Positions 1 to 8,749 of a DNA stretch of 14,350 nucleotides are shown in pieces. The translations under genes and the position numbers were made by a program. Each line of letters starts with the position of its first letter. Position 1 is the first letter of the stretch. The DNA is from Phellopilus nigrolimitatus. Its lineage: Eukaryota > Basidiomycota > Agaricomycetes > Hymenochaetales > Hymenochaetaceae. The stretch spans positions 1 to 14,350 of the forward strand of contig JAJOHG010000556.1 in NCBI GenBank assembly GCA_021029095.1, given 5' to 3'. The notes beneath the pieces were generated by a model. That model searched no databases and was not told the origin of the DNA. It worked only from the letters and a program-made list of their open reading frames with translations.

Positions 1-319
1 TCCAAAGCAAGGAGAAATCGATTTCTGATCGAGAGAATCGAGCCTGAGCCTTCGAGATTAATTGTAGACTCCTTTGTAACAATATCGACATCGCTATCTT
101 CATTATTGGAACGTCTTCCGGGGTACATCCGCATGGCAGAGGAGTGGGTTAGAAATTCCGGCACTGAGAGAGGTCGGCAGGAGGAAACGCACGCTGCTAA
201 GCGCCACACGAGCAGCAAAGCCATTAGTCAGATCTGGGCTTGACCTTGAGTCTACTGTCTTGGGCTTCACTCGGTGTCACGACGTTCGCCATCGTCAGAG
301 ATTCTAAGAAAAATTCATT
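1..319. other. upstream region of eS30, no gene seen
   Basis: No convincing coding exon was found on either strand. The last part just before the ATG at 320 is A-rich and must hold the promoter and 5' UTR of the eS30 gene. I see no clear TATA box or recognised ribosomal-protein promoter element. The 3' end of an unseen upstream gene could lie in the first bases. Confidence 0.5.
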
Positions 320-864
320 ATGGGAAAAGGTGAATGTCGATTGGCCGATCGCAAATCTTGTCCATGCTCATATGTTTTGTTCATGCAGTTCACGGATCTC
401 TCGCCCGCGCCGGCAAGGTCAAGTCGCAGATGCCCAAGGTTGAGAAGCAGGAGAAGAAAAAGACACCCAAGGGCCGTGCAAAGAAAAGGATATTGTACAA
501 TAGACGGTGTGTGATCTGCTTTCTATGCTCCGGCGATGTACTGAGACGGTTCTACCATGCAGCTTCGTCAACGTGAGCGCCCTGCCGCCAGGCGGCAAAC
601 GGAAGATGTGAGTCTCAATTCCATTTCTCACCTTCTCTCCTCTGTTTCTCGATCTTCAATGCTGGATCCGTTTCCTCGTACCTTGTTTGCAAGGCGAACC
701 ACCGAACTCAGCTTGGCGGGCAGCGCAGGTTGCTACTTGCTTAAATCTGTTTTTCTTGGGCTGCGTGTTTATGTCCATTTCGTCGTTTTCCTTTGGTGCC
801 GGAATTCTCATCAACCGTACTCAAACTTGTATGTTCCACAGGAAATGCCAACCCAGCGAAATAG
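320..864 (+). CDS. RPS30: 40S ribosomal protein eS30 (RPS30), four exons
   Basis: Small basic protein of the 40S ribosomal subunit. Exon 1 (320-329) encodes MGK plus one base. A 59-nt intron (330-388, GTGAAT...GCAG) leads to exon 2 (389-506), which encodes [23 protein letters not shown] and [13 protein letters not shown]. An intron at 507-562 leads to exon 3 (563-607), which encodes [15 protein letters not shown]. This is the eS30 family sequence almost residue for residue, and the length of about 63 aa is normal. There is no ubiquitin-like (FUBI) leader, as is usual in fungi. The expected C-terminus, NANPAK followed by TAG, lies at 844-864 after an AG acceptor at 840-841. However, joining the donor at 608 to that acceptor puts it one base out of frame. 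The last intron (608-841, 234 nt) is about four times longer than most others here. Identity is certain; the last exon junction is not. Confidence 0.93.
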
Positions 865-1226
865 AAACTTCGAATTTCTATGATAAAGGCTGGTTTTTCG
901 TGCCAGATCCTACAGAAAGGATGTATCGTTAGCGAGCTCCTATCGGGGAGCGCTCATCTAAAATACGAGCTATCTCCGTTTTGCTGTTCATCTCATCGCT
1001 CCCGCTTTGTATTATTTCTCTGTATCAGTTTTTCGCTATGAGCTAGTCACAAAATACGTATACTGTTGTGCAGTTTCATGCGCGAATCATATTCCATCTC
1101 GTAAGCTTTTGCTGCCAAATAATCGCCGCGCGTCAACACCGCGTCGGTTCTCATCGTGTTCAATTGTCTATCTTCTTGACTCCTGTTGGTAAAGCTGAAG
1201 GACTTTAATCCGGAGTTCCAGTAGCT
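865..1226. other. intergenic: eS30 3' UTR and FOL1 promoter
   Basis: Between the eS30 stop and the FOL1 start I see no supported gene. Open frames here are short, carry no recognisable motif and have no coherent splice sites. The stretch should hold the eS30 polyadenylation region and the FOL1 promoter and 5' UTR. An in-frame TAA lies six codons upstream of the FOL1 ATG, which fixes that start unless an upstream intron is present. Confidence 0.6.
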
Positions 1227-3967
1227 ATGAGCGACCACATCAAAGTCCATGGGATCTCGCTCACCGCTACTCTAGCCGAGTCTCCCTGGTCGTCCGTCGA
1301 TGCATCAAAAAAGCCTCTTCTACAACCTATATGCATTTCTCTCGACATCCATCACGATTTAAGGGCTGCAGAATCCTCTGACGATCTCATACATTCAATC
1401 GACTACTCGGCCTTATGCAAATCGGCTCAGAAAGCATCGTCTCAGGAAGCATATCTTCCAGAGTCAACAGAAATAGCGCCAGTGACGGCTTACGGACTCG
1501 CCGAACGAATTCTTGAGCACTGTCTATCTGGGGTTGATTTACCCATCTCGCAGCTTGACGTCCAGCTAGAGCTCCCGAAGGCGGTCCTTCGCGCAAAGAA
1601 TGCGTGCGTAAAAATCTCGCGTCACAAGGACGGCTCGCTCGCCGCAAAACACAGGTTTCTCATCAACGATCTTCCTTTGCACATGTACATCGGGTTACAT
1701 CCGCACGAGCACATGGACAAACAACCAGTTATCATAAGCCTCGAATTCTCTTATGCAGCAGATCTCAATAAGGACTTCAAGTTTAACTTCGCGAAACTGG
1801 AGCGCCATATTTCTAGTGTAAGCTGTTCCAGCCGTCTCGTCCGGGCTTCACTCATCATTTTCCTCAGTTTCACGAAGACGGTTTAATTCTGACTGTCGAG
1901 GCATTAGCTTCTACAATCGCCCAAAAATGCTTCGAGTGGCTAGATGAGCCGACGCTCTATAACGTCACTGTAAATGTCGCAAAGCCAGCTGCTCTGCGAA
2001 TGGCGGATGCTCCGGAGATTTCAATAACTCGCTCACTCTCTGATTATCCGAAATTATACTCTCAGCCCCGCACGTATGACTGCTTTGAACTCAATATTAA
2101 AAGCATGCAAGCCTGATTAACCTACTTTTTTCCCAGTAAAGCGAAGGCTGGGTGGTTCTTTGCTGCACTAGCCCTTGGAGCCAATCTAGGTGATAGGTTT
2201 CAGAATATAGAGATTGCATTGCGCCATCTAGAGAAATACAATGCGCTTTTGCCGCCAGGTTCACCTAGAGCGGAGATCGAGGTTGTCAAGACTAGTTTCC
2301 TGTATGAGACAGCACCAATGTACGTTAAAAACCAACCAGCATTCATTAACTGCGCGTGCTTGGTAAGTGCAATTTAAACCCTAGCATATTTATTCTTAAC
2401 TTTTATTTAAAAAAAGATCGAAACAACACTGTCACCAGTAGACCTCCTGCACGCCTGCAAGTTAATCGAGAAGACCGTGGGCAGAGTGCCTAGTAACCGC
2501 TTCGGTCCTCGGGCAATAGATCTAGACATCATAACTTACGGAGAACATCTCATCGACACGCGTGTCGAGGCTTTCCGTGGTTCTTATGATCATTTGGAAG
2601 GAGAACTTGTCGTGCCTCATCCGCGCATGGAGGAAAGGGAATTTGTGCTTCGTCCTCTACGGGAGTGAGTACGACAAATAATTAAGAGACATTATTTTGG
2701 GCGTAGTCTGAAACTCATCTTGCTCTTTAGCGTCATCCCGGAATGGGTTCACCCCAGACTGGGACTTTCAGTCCGGTCCTTGCTCACCAAAGTCCTTTTT
2801 GCAAAACAGATAGATGAACCTCCTATGCACAAAGTCATGCCTTTCCCATCCCCAACGAGTCTTTCCCCATCTGGCGACTTAAACACTCCGGCGACACAGA
2901 CATACTGGGTGCTCCCTGACCCGTACGCGTCCTTTTCACTTAAGGGCAAGGCACCTCGGAGAACGTTCGTGATGGCTACGCTGAACGTTACGCCGGACTC
3001 CTTCTCCGACGGCGCCGAACACGACACGGTCGTCGCTGCAGTCAACTATGCACAGGAAGCCGTTGCTTCTGGCGCAGACATTATCGACGTCGGCGGCTAC
3101 TCGACACGCCCCGGTGCAGCCTTCGTCACACCGGAAGAAGAGATCCAGCGCGTTGTACCCGTAATCCAGGAAATCCGTGCCGACGAAGATGGAAAGCTAC
3201 GCACCGTGCTAATCAGCGTGGACACATTCCGTGTGGACGTTGCACGTGCGGCAGTCGCAGCGGGCGCAAACTGCATTAATGACGTCTACGCGTTGACCGG
3301 GCCAGACTACCCAGAGGGTGAAGCCTCTGACGAGAATTTCCGCACGATGCGCGAGGCGGCACGCGAGCTAGGTGTCCCTGTGATTATGATGCACTCGCGT
3401 GGAGACGCTGGCATGAACAAGGATTATTCGATGTATGCACCACCTACGACACCTAATGTGTGCAAGCCTGTTCTAGAAGGTGTGCGCGCTGAGCTCGGAG
3501 CAAAGGTCGAGAAGGCTGTTGGGGGGAAGGGCGGGCTGCGACGCTGGCAAGTTATGGTCGATCCTGGTCTCGGGTTCAGCAAAACGGTCGAAGGGAACTT
3601 GGAAATACTGCGCGACGCTTCTTCGCTCACTGAGGACGCCTTGTCTCCTTTTCTCCAGACCAAACCGGAGACGAACCTCTTTCCATATGAGACGCCGAAG
3701 TGGAACCCTCTCGCAGGCTACCCCATTCTTATAGGAGCATCACGCAAGTCTTTCCTCGGTGCGATAATATCGGCCCCCCTCCCAAAGTCAAATCCAGGGT
3801 CTCCAGAGGAATCTAGTGTGTCTGTCGAAAGGCCGGCGAGAGAACGCGACCTGGCGACCGCAGCGGCAGTCGCGTGTGCAATCCAGCAGGGTGCAGCTGT
3901 GGTGAGGGTGCACAATGTCCAAAAAATGGTAGACGTCGTGAAAGTCGGCACAGCGCTATGGTCTTGA
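1227..3967 (+). CDS. FOL1: trifunctional folate synthesis enzyme (dihydroneopterin aldolase / HPPK / dihydropteroate synthase)
   Basis: Carries out three consecutive steps to dihydropteroate. Exons 1227-1817, 1868-2073, 2137-2362, 2417-2664 and 2731-3967 join in frame to 835 aa, close to yeast Fol1; introns are 50, 63, 54 and 66 nt. Residues 1-135 are a first FolB-like module (IKVHGISL, then LPKAVLRAKNACVKISR). Residues 140-250 are a second (FLINDLPLHMYIGLHPHEH, VNVAKPAALR). HPPK spans about 271-430, with ALALGANLGDR, the NRFGPRAIDLDIITYG motif carrying the metal-binding aspartates, and PHPRMEEREFVLRPL. DHPS spans about 500-835, with MATLNVTPDSFSDG, DIIDVGGYSTRPGA, ISVDTFR, MVDPGLGFSKT, IGASRKSFLG and RVHNV. 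The first FolB module has a lengthened loop reading SPWSSVDASKK where the aldolase glutamate is normally found, so it may be structural rather than catalytic (inference). The DHPS loop keeps Thr and Pro in STRPG, the sulfonamide-sensitive form. No break is seen. Confidence 0.97.
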
Positions 3968-4403
3968 AAAATATATCAGACTTATAGAGGAAGGCACGGA
4001 ACGAGTGCAAATATGTAAAGCAAATGGAAGGAGCAAAAACAAATTATTGTACCTTATTCTGTGAAGGGTATAGCGGACATAGGGATACATTTGTTTGGAG
4101 CGAGTTCCCCCACACCTCTGAAGAAATACAGTATTCCGGACCCGGTGATGATACAGACCAAATAAATAGCTTGCCAAGGTCTTGTGTATTATGATGTAAA
4201 GTAACGGAAAGTCGGGAGTAGAGTGGAACGGGCATCGGGTTTGCCGGCACGGTTCGAAATGTAAAACGGAATTTGAAGGAATTAGAAAGAATCAAGTCAA
4301 AAGAATCAAGTCAAGCGATGGATGGGAAGACCCGCCATGCTCAGTGACACAACGTCATGGCTTCGTTTCCAGCGACATTTTGACCGACACGCTACATCAC
4401 GTG
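3968..4403. other. convergent 3' region between FOL1 and the reverse-strand gene
   Basis: AT-rich sequence between two stop codons that face each other. It must hold both polyadenylation regions. No coding potential was recognised; the longer open frames are on the reverse strand and lack motifs. It contains a perfect 14-bp tandem duplication at 4286-4313. Confidence 0.6.
4286..4313 (+). repeat. 14-bp perfect tandem duplication
   Basis: The unit AAAGAATCAAGTCA occurs at 4286-4299 and again at 4300-4313 with no mismatch. It lies in the 3' region between FOL1 and the reverse-strand gene. It is most simply a local slippage duplication. Confidence 0.9.
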
Positions 4404-5683
4404 TCAGCATGTTCCGACCGGCTGCGACGCCTCGTCAACCAGTACCAGTTTGGCCCCAAGAAGCGGTCGAGCCTTTAATTTTCGCACCGTGGGTACAGCA
4501 GCCATGTGCATCCGCGATGTACCAGGGGCATCAACAGGTGTCGAAGGCTCATCCTCAAGCTCAATCTCGGTCCTCCAAGCATCAAGCACCGAACGTACAT
4601 ACAATGCGTATCGCACGTCGTGATAGATCTTGATGTACGTGCACTGCGCCAAATTAACGGGCGTGGGCGGGTCGGCCAGTGGCGGTACTTTAGTTATCTT
4701 GGGGTCCGTGCGATCGAGAAACGTATGCTTGCTAATCTGTCCTTCTTTCTCTGCAACGCCTACGTGAAACGAAAACGAGAAGGCACCTAAGACACGTCGA
4801 TTGCGGATTTCAAGTAGATCCTGCCAGAATTTTCTAAGGAGAAAGGGTGTCCAGTTGATAGATTGTCTGTTAAACTCAGAGGCCGATCCTAACGTATCCA
4901 GCAATCGAGCATGCGAAGTATCTATCCACGGTAGTTTCCCTCTGACTGGAACTATCCATGCGCTGCGTGCAAACGGATCCTTGAAATACAGCCCGACCTC
5001 TTCCGTCGAGTACCGCGTAGAAGCGAAGAAGGGTGCTTTGGAGTATGGCAGGAAGCGCTTCATGATGTCCGTGTCAAGGGACTGACCCGGAGCAACGGCC
5101 GGGTGCGGATGATGGTGCGGCTGAGGGATCAGATCATACAGAGACGCAGATTCGATTCTCCGACGCTTCTTTTCCCTTTGCAAGTCGACACCTTGTTCTT
5201 CGTCCAAGGAACGCTTTCGATCATGTATCTGCTGCGGCTGATTTAAAGGCTTCTTCCTGGTCAATAGGTAAGAAAAATCTGTCCCTCTAAACTCGCGCAG
5301 CTTCTTTTTGTCGATGGCCTTTTCTTTAGTATCATCCAAATCTCCCCATTGATTTACGACCCTTTTCAGCTTCTTTTTCCCGTGACCATAACGAAGTGAG
5401 GATGCGAGTGGGGGTGAAGTACTGAGAACAAGCGATCGACCAGCGTCTGTCGATAAATCAGCCCCAGTCGAAGACTTTATTCGAACGCATGGCGCTCACT
5501 TAGCTTCGACCCGAAGACTGGTGTCTCAGGAAGAACTACAGGGATCCATCCTTTGGTTGCTAGAGCGGTTGCAACGAGATCACGACCCCGTGCAAGAAGC
5601 TCTTCCGATGAGGATGGCCTGCTTCTTCCAAATTTCGAATCGGTCGAAGCAAAGTTGTGCACGGTAAGGAAGCCCTTGACCAT
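4404..5683 (-). CDS. hypothetical basic protein, 408 aa, two (or more) exons
   Basis: Not recognised. Exon 1 runs 5683-5500 from an ATG (MVKGFLTVHNFAS...), and the ORF has an in-frame TGA five codons upstream. An intron at 5499-5447 (GTGAGC...GACAG, 53 nt) leads to exon 2 (5446-4404). The phases match, giving 408 aa. Exon 2 alone lacks an ATG, so the spliced model is needed. The protein is rich in Lys/Arg, with clusters GKKKLKR (about residue 82) and REKKRRRIE (about 155) that resemble nuclear localisation signals, and a His/Pro run (PQPHHHPHPA). A more ordered C-terminal half follows (FLPYSKAPFFASTRYS, KDPFARSAWIVPVRGKLPW, LLRKFWQDLLEIRNRRVLGAF). No signal peptide or membrane segment is seen. 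The gene converges on FOL1 and diverges from the Clp1-like gene. The true N-terminus may lie further upstream, because exon-like segments continue to about 6190. Confidence 0.65.
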
Positions 5684-5695
5684 GACACAGCAGTT

Positions 5696-6190
5696 TCATA
5701 TCAAGAGATGAGACAATCTGGCAAGAACAAGAGCTACAAGATTCCCGAGGTGTACTTTGATGCGTATCTTGATACTGCGCAAAGAGCAATATTAGCACAG
5801 AGCTTTGCCTAGCAACCTGCCTTCGCTGGCGCCGGGATGGAGATGGTATGAGAACAAGATCGGGTTGTCGCCGTCGCCTTCGAAGGCGACGTTCAAATTT
5901 ACCTGGGATCTGGACGTCGATCATAGGATAACGTGGGAAACGGTACATGGTTACCATATTTGGGTCGACGAAAATTAGGTATTCGACGTCGACGTAGCTT
6001 TAGTTCTGGCCACGATCATGGCGCACGACGCGCAGGCTTTCCGGGCACAACGTCGGTGAGCGTGTGTATCCGTGCAGCTAGGGAACGCTTACGTGTTTTA
6101 TCAAGGTACGCAATCTGCTGTACATTAGCAGGGCACTGCTGATAGTGCAGCTTCGTCTCCCTTTTTGATGCACGACACCGATTCATCATC
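5696..6190 (-). other. probable additional 5' exons of the hypothetical reverse gene (or a small separate gene)
   Basis: Three open, C/G-ending-codon-rich segments lie here on the reverse strand. One ends at about 5956 (YVDVEYLIFVDPNM). A second spans 5902-5817 (FEGDGDNPILFSYHLHPG). A third spans 5774-5738 (IKIRIKVHLGNL). Candidate introns at 5954-5903 (GTAACC...CCCAG), 5816-5775 (ending GCTAATATTGCTCTTTGCGCAG, a good branch site and acceptor) and 5737-5675 would join them in frame to the gene downstream, entering it at GFLTVHNF. Further upstream an ATG at 6189 opens a frame (MMNRCRASKRETK...) that cannot be joined in phase to the first segment. A different splicing of 6189-5696 gives a stand-alone 92 aa protein. 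I cannot decide between these models from sequence alone. Confidence 0.35.
5872..5891. repeat. 20-bp perfect palindrome
   Basis: CGTCGCCTTC at 5872-5881 is followed at once by its exact reverse complement GAAGGCGACG at 5882-5891, centred on TTCGAA. It falls inside the putative exon coding FEGDGDN on the reverse strand, so it may simply reflect codon choice. It is also long enough to bind a dimeric protein or form a hairpin. Confidence 0.9.
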
Positions 6191-6279
6191 CAGTCGTAGT
6201 ACCTTCGTCCTTTATAGGTCGCATAATATCACGCGGGCCACGACACCGCTCCTTTATTCAACACGTCCTATATCAATAC
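6191..6279. promoter_or_regulatory. divergent promoter region of the Clp1-like gene
   Basis: Short stretch between the upstream limit of the reverse-strand exons and the ATG at 6280. A TATA-like TTTATAG at 6211-6217 lies about 65 bp upstream of the start. A TGACTCA heptamer (AP-1/Gcn4-type core) at 6281-6287 overlaps the start codon itself, and may be chance. If the reverse gene starts near 6189, the two genes share this promoter. Confidence 0.35.
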
Positions 6280-8027
6280 ATGACTCACGAAAATACGAAC
6301 AACACTATTTCTAATATGAACGCTCCTTCACGCTCTCCGAACGCCATCGCGGCGGCAAGAAGACCTCAAAGACCACTTTCAACTATGCTTGCGGACCAAG
6401 AGACAAGGAGAGAATTCCATAACCCATCGTATCTTGTTCAAGAAGACGCCAATAAGCCATTTCAGTTGTTGGAAACACAACCATTGAGGTAAGCTTTATT
6501 CTGTCGTTGCTTCTCCAGTTTTCGCGACCACTTTTTGTCGTTTCAAGTCCGCTTTGCTTCTAGAATTCTCGCGTCTCCTATGCATATGGTTGCAGAATGT
6601 TCACCTATTTTTTGTACCAAGAGATGAACTCTCCTTGTTTTGTTCTTCGGATGCGTGAATTGCGGAAACTGAAAGCTAAACGTCGACGTTGGAGTCAGTT
6701 TTCGTACACCTACCCTCAATACCCCTCTCTTCCATGAGCCTCTCATTGTCCGATTTTTCTTCTTATGTACATTGGTTCCACCGTCGATCTTTCAGGAACT
6801 TCTCAAGTCTTCTCGTTACCTTATGTAACCTAATGATCGACAGCTAACCACTCTTTCTCTTGCCTCTCAAGCTTACTATGCCGTTTCCATAACGTCAAGC
6901 GCGTCTCCCTCGAGCAAGGCGTCCCTCCTCCCTTCCAGTTCGACGTCCCTCTCCTGCGAAGTGCTCTTGAAAGCCCCAATGCCCTCCTCCCAACTCACAT
7001 ACTCGCCGTCTATGACCAAGACAGCGCGCCTGGCCCGGCTCCAAGCTCATCACTATTCCCATATACAACGGCTGTGCCGTCGGGCCCTTCCTCTCTCCCA
7101 TCCACGCCACTTATGATCCCAGTGAACGCCGACTTATGGGCGCATCACTTTTCTTCAACGTTGTCGTCGAACCACGTCGTTCCCCTCCCCTCCCCTCCGC
7201 CTCCCATCCCAGCATTCGATGCCATGCGCCGCCATTCCCGCACAAGTTCCGTTGCCTCATCATCATCTTACACGACCAACAACCCTTCTCCCTCGCGCTC
7301 GCGGCCCCGCGCAATCCTTTCGCTGCCAGTTCATGTTATGACTGTCCCCTCGGCGAAGTCGCTCCCGCTACTTTTGTTAGCCAGCTTGGGAGTATTGCCA
7401 AGCAACAGCATGGCGCCTGCTCTTCTCCCGCGCGCCGTCCTTGTCGAATTTCCTTCCTGCCCTGCCATTTTAACTCAACATCTTCTCAATTGGCTTTATC
7501 CAACAATAAATCATTGGCAAAGGAGGGTCAGAGACGATTCGTGTGGGAGAAGCAACAATAGGGACATAATAATTACTGCAGAGACCCAGGAGCGACCGAG
7601 CTCACGAAGACCTCGGCCGCCTAGCAGCCAGCCGCCTTTATCGCCTCTTCTTTCTCCCGCCTCTAGTACAAGCGCAAGCGAGTCGCGTCGGTTTTCCTCA
7701 ACCTCGGCGTCATCGTCTACTTCCATCAGTTCGAACCTTTCATCAGCCTCGCCCTTATTTTCACCCTTGCTCTCACCCCCGGAGCCCATCTGCGCGCTCA
7801 CGGACCCTGCGACTGCGGACGATCCGGATATGCGCCTGCTAGCGCTTGCGCAGCAGAACTTCGGATTGTGGGCGAACGCGCTTGCACTCGGTGTGAAAGA
7901 CACAAGTGTGGTGCAACTCGTTGAGCTTGCATGGTCGGTCTCTGTCGATGCGCGGCGCCTGCGCTTCGGCGACCCGACGGAAGGCGACAGGCGGAGCCAA
8001 AGAAGTCGAAGCCGGACACCGCTTTAA
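6280..8027 (+). CDS. Clp1-like protein (clamp-cell / sexual development regulator family), 454 aa
   Basis: Exon 1 (6280-6488) and exon 2 (6872-8027) join in phase 2 to 454 aa. Several parts resemble the basidiomycete Clp1 family as I remember it: HNVKRVSLEQG (about residue 75), THILAVYDQDSAPGP (110), a proline-rich stretch, LPVHVMTVPSAKSLPLLLLASLGV (219-242, quoted as LPVHVM / SLPLLLLASLGV) and, near the end, QNFGLWANALALGVKDTS then LVELAWSV (397-425). Clp1 is needed for clamp formation and sexual development downstream of the A mating-type genes in Coprinopsis. Most of the rest is Ser/Pro-rich low complexity, and the tail is basic (RRSQRSRSRTPL). No signal peptide is seen, and no recognised DNA-binding domain. 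It is longer than the roughly 365 aa I recall for Coprinopsis Clp1. The single intron (6489-6871, 383 nt) is exceptional here and might hide a small exon. The gene model is good; the family call is moderate and rests on recalled pattern, not a search. Confidence 0.6.
6489..6871 (+). other. 383-nt intron of the Clp1-like gene
   Basis: Starts GTAAGC and ends TCTCAAG, with a CTAAC branch-like site at 6844-6848 followed by a pyrimidine-rich tract. It is over five times the length of most introns in the window. No internal exon with matching phase stood out, but one or more short exons cannot be excluded. Confidence 0.7.
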
Positions 8028-8749
8028 TATGTCTCGAATTCATCCTCGGGAGCGTCCTCTACACAACGAAGAAGGTTTGAAGACCTTTAAAACATCCTAA
8101 CGTGGCACGGACTAACTCACTTATCAAGACCAAAACACTCGTATCCTATCTTTTTGCCATAATACTGTCGCTCAATGACTTTTCTCCTGCATTCTGATGA
8201 ACATTTATCGGGCACTGTCTTCTTACTTATTACAAGACCTCTAATTCTGCACTCCGACGACTCTTTTCTGTTCCGCTTTCTGTGTTGCCAAGCACTCTCG
8301 CCTGATTACTTCTTCCATTGATATCACGCTTTCCGCTCATTGCATCTCTACATTATCTTGCTTCTTAATCTTACCTTGCTTTACTATTTGCATAAAAGTA
8401 TATCTTTATATAATAATATTCTAACACTGGGAGGTTGGATGAGAAGGGCACATGCTTTTGTCCATTTGATAAAACTCGAATTCTCAGGACTGAGTTTTGC
8501 ATGGAAAGAAGGTTTACATGCGAATTCGTTTCACATTACGAAAAAGCGCATCATATAGGATCTCATTTGTGGTACACATCGAAGAACAAGAGTACTGTGT
8601 GCGTAATCAAAAATGATGGGCAAGTGTAAATCACTATCGTGGTACAGAACCAAAGAGGAGGTCAAGCAAAAGGCTAAGGTGGTAAAAAAAAAGAAGAAAA
8701 AAAAGGAGAGAAGGAAGCAAACGAACGAAACAAGTAATAAAATTATTCA
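8028..8749. other. convergent intergenic region, no gene seen
   Basis: Contains the 3' UTRs of the Clp1-like gene (+) and of the 965 aa gene (-). It is AT-rich, with T-rich stretches around 8330-8420. Small open frames near 8340-8630 show no conserved motif, and their hydrophobic start (LYIILLLNLTLLYYL) is what AT-rich DNA gives by chance. A 34-nt purine-only run lies at 8684-8717. Confidence 0.6.
8684..8717 (+). repeat. 34-nt purine-only tract
   Basis: Every base from 8684 to 8717 is A or G on the plus strand, so the reverse gene's transcript carries an uninterrupted pyrimidine tract about 30 nt past its stop codon at 8750. Such a tract could serve in 3' end formation of that mRNA or be simple low complexity. 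Confidence 0.85.

Noticed and set aside
608..841. Box C/D snoRNA inside the eS30 intron
   Set aside because: No RTGATGA box with a matching CTGA box and terminal stem could be found.
2749..3951. Reverse-strand and alternate-frame open reading frames within FOL1
   Set aside because: They lie opposite or across the strongly conserved DHPS exon; their openness follows from its codon bias and they show no motif.
5933..6142. Forward Arg-rich frame (LGRRKLGIRRRRSFSSG)
   Set aside because: Antisense of the C/G-rich reverse coding segments; poor codon use and no conserved pattern.
8340..8629. Small forward frames with a hydrophobic start (possible membrane peptide)
   Set aside because: AT-rich DNA gives Leu/Ile/Tyr-rich frames by chance; no conserved motif, and the position is in convergent 3' flanks.
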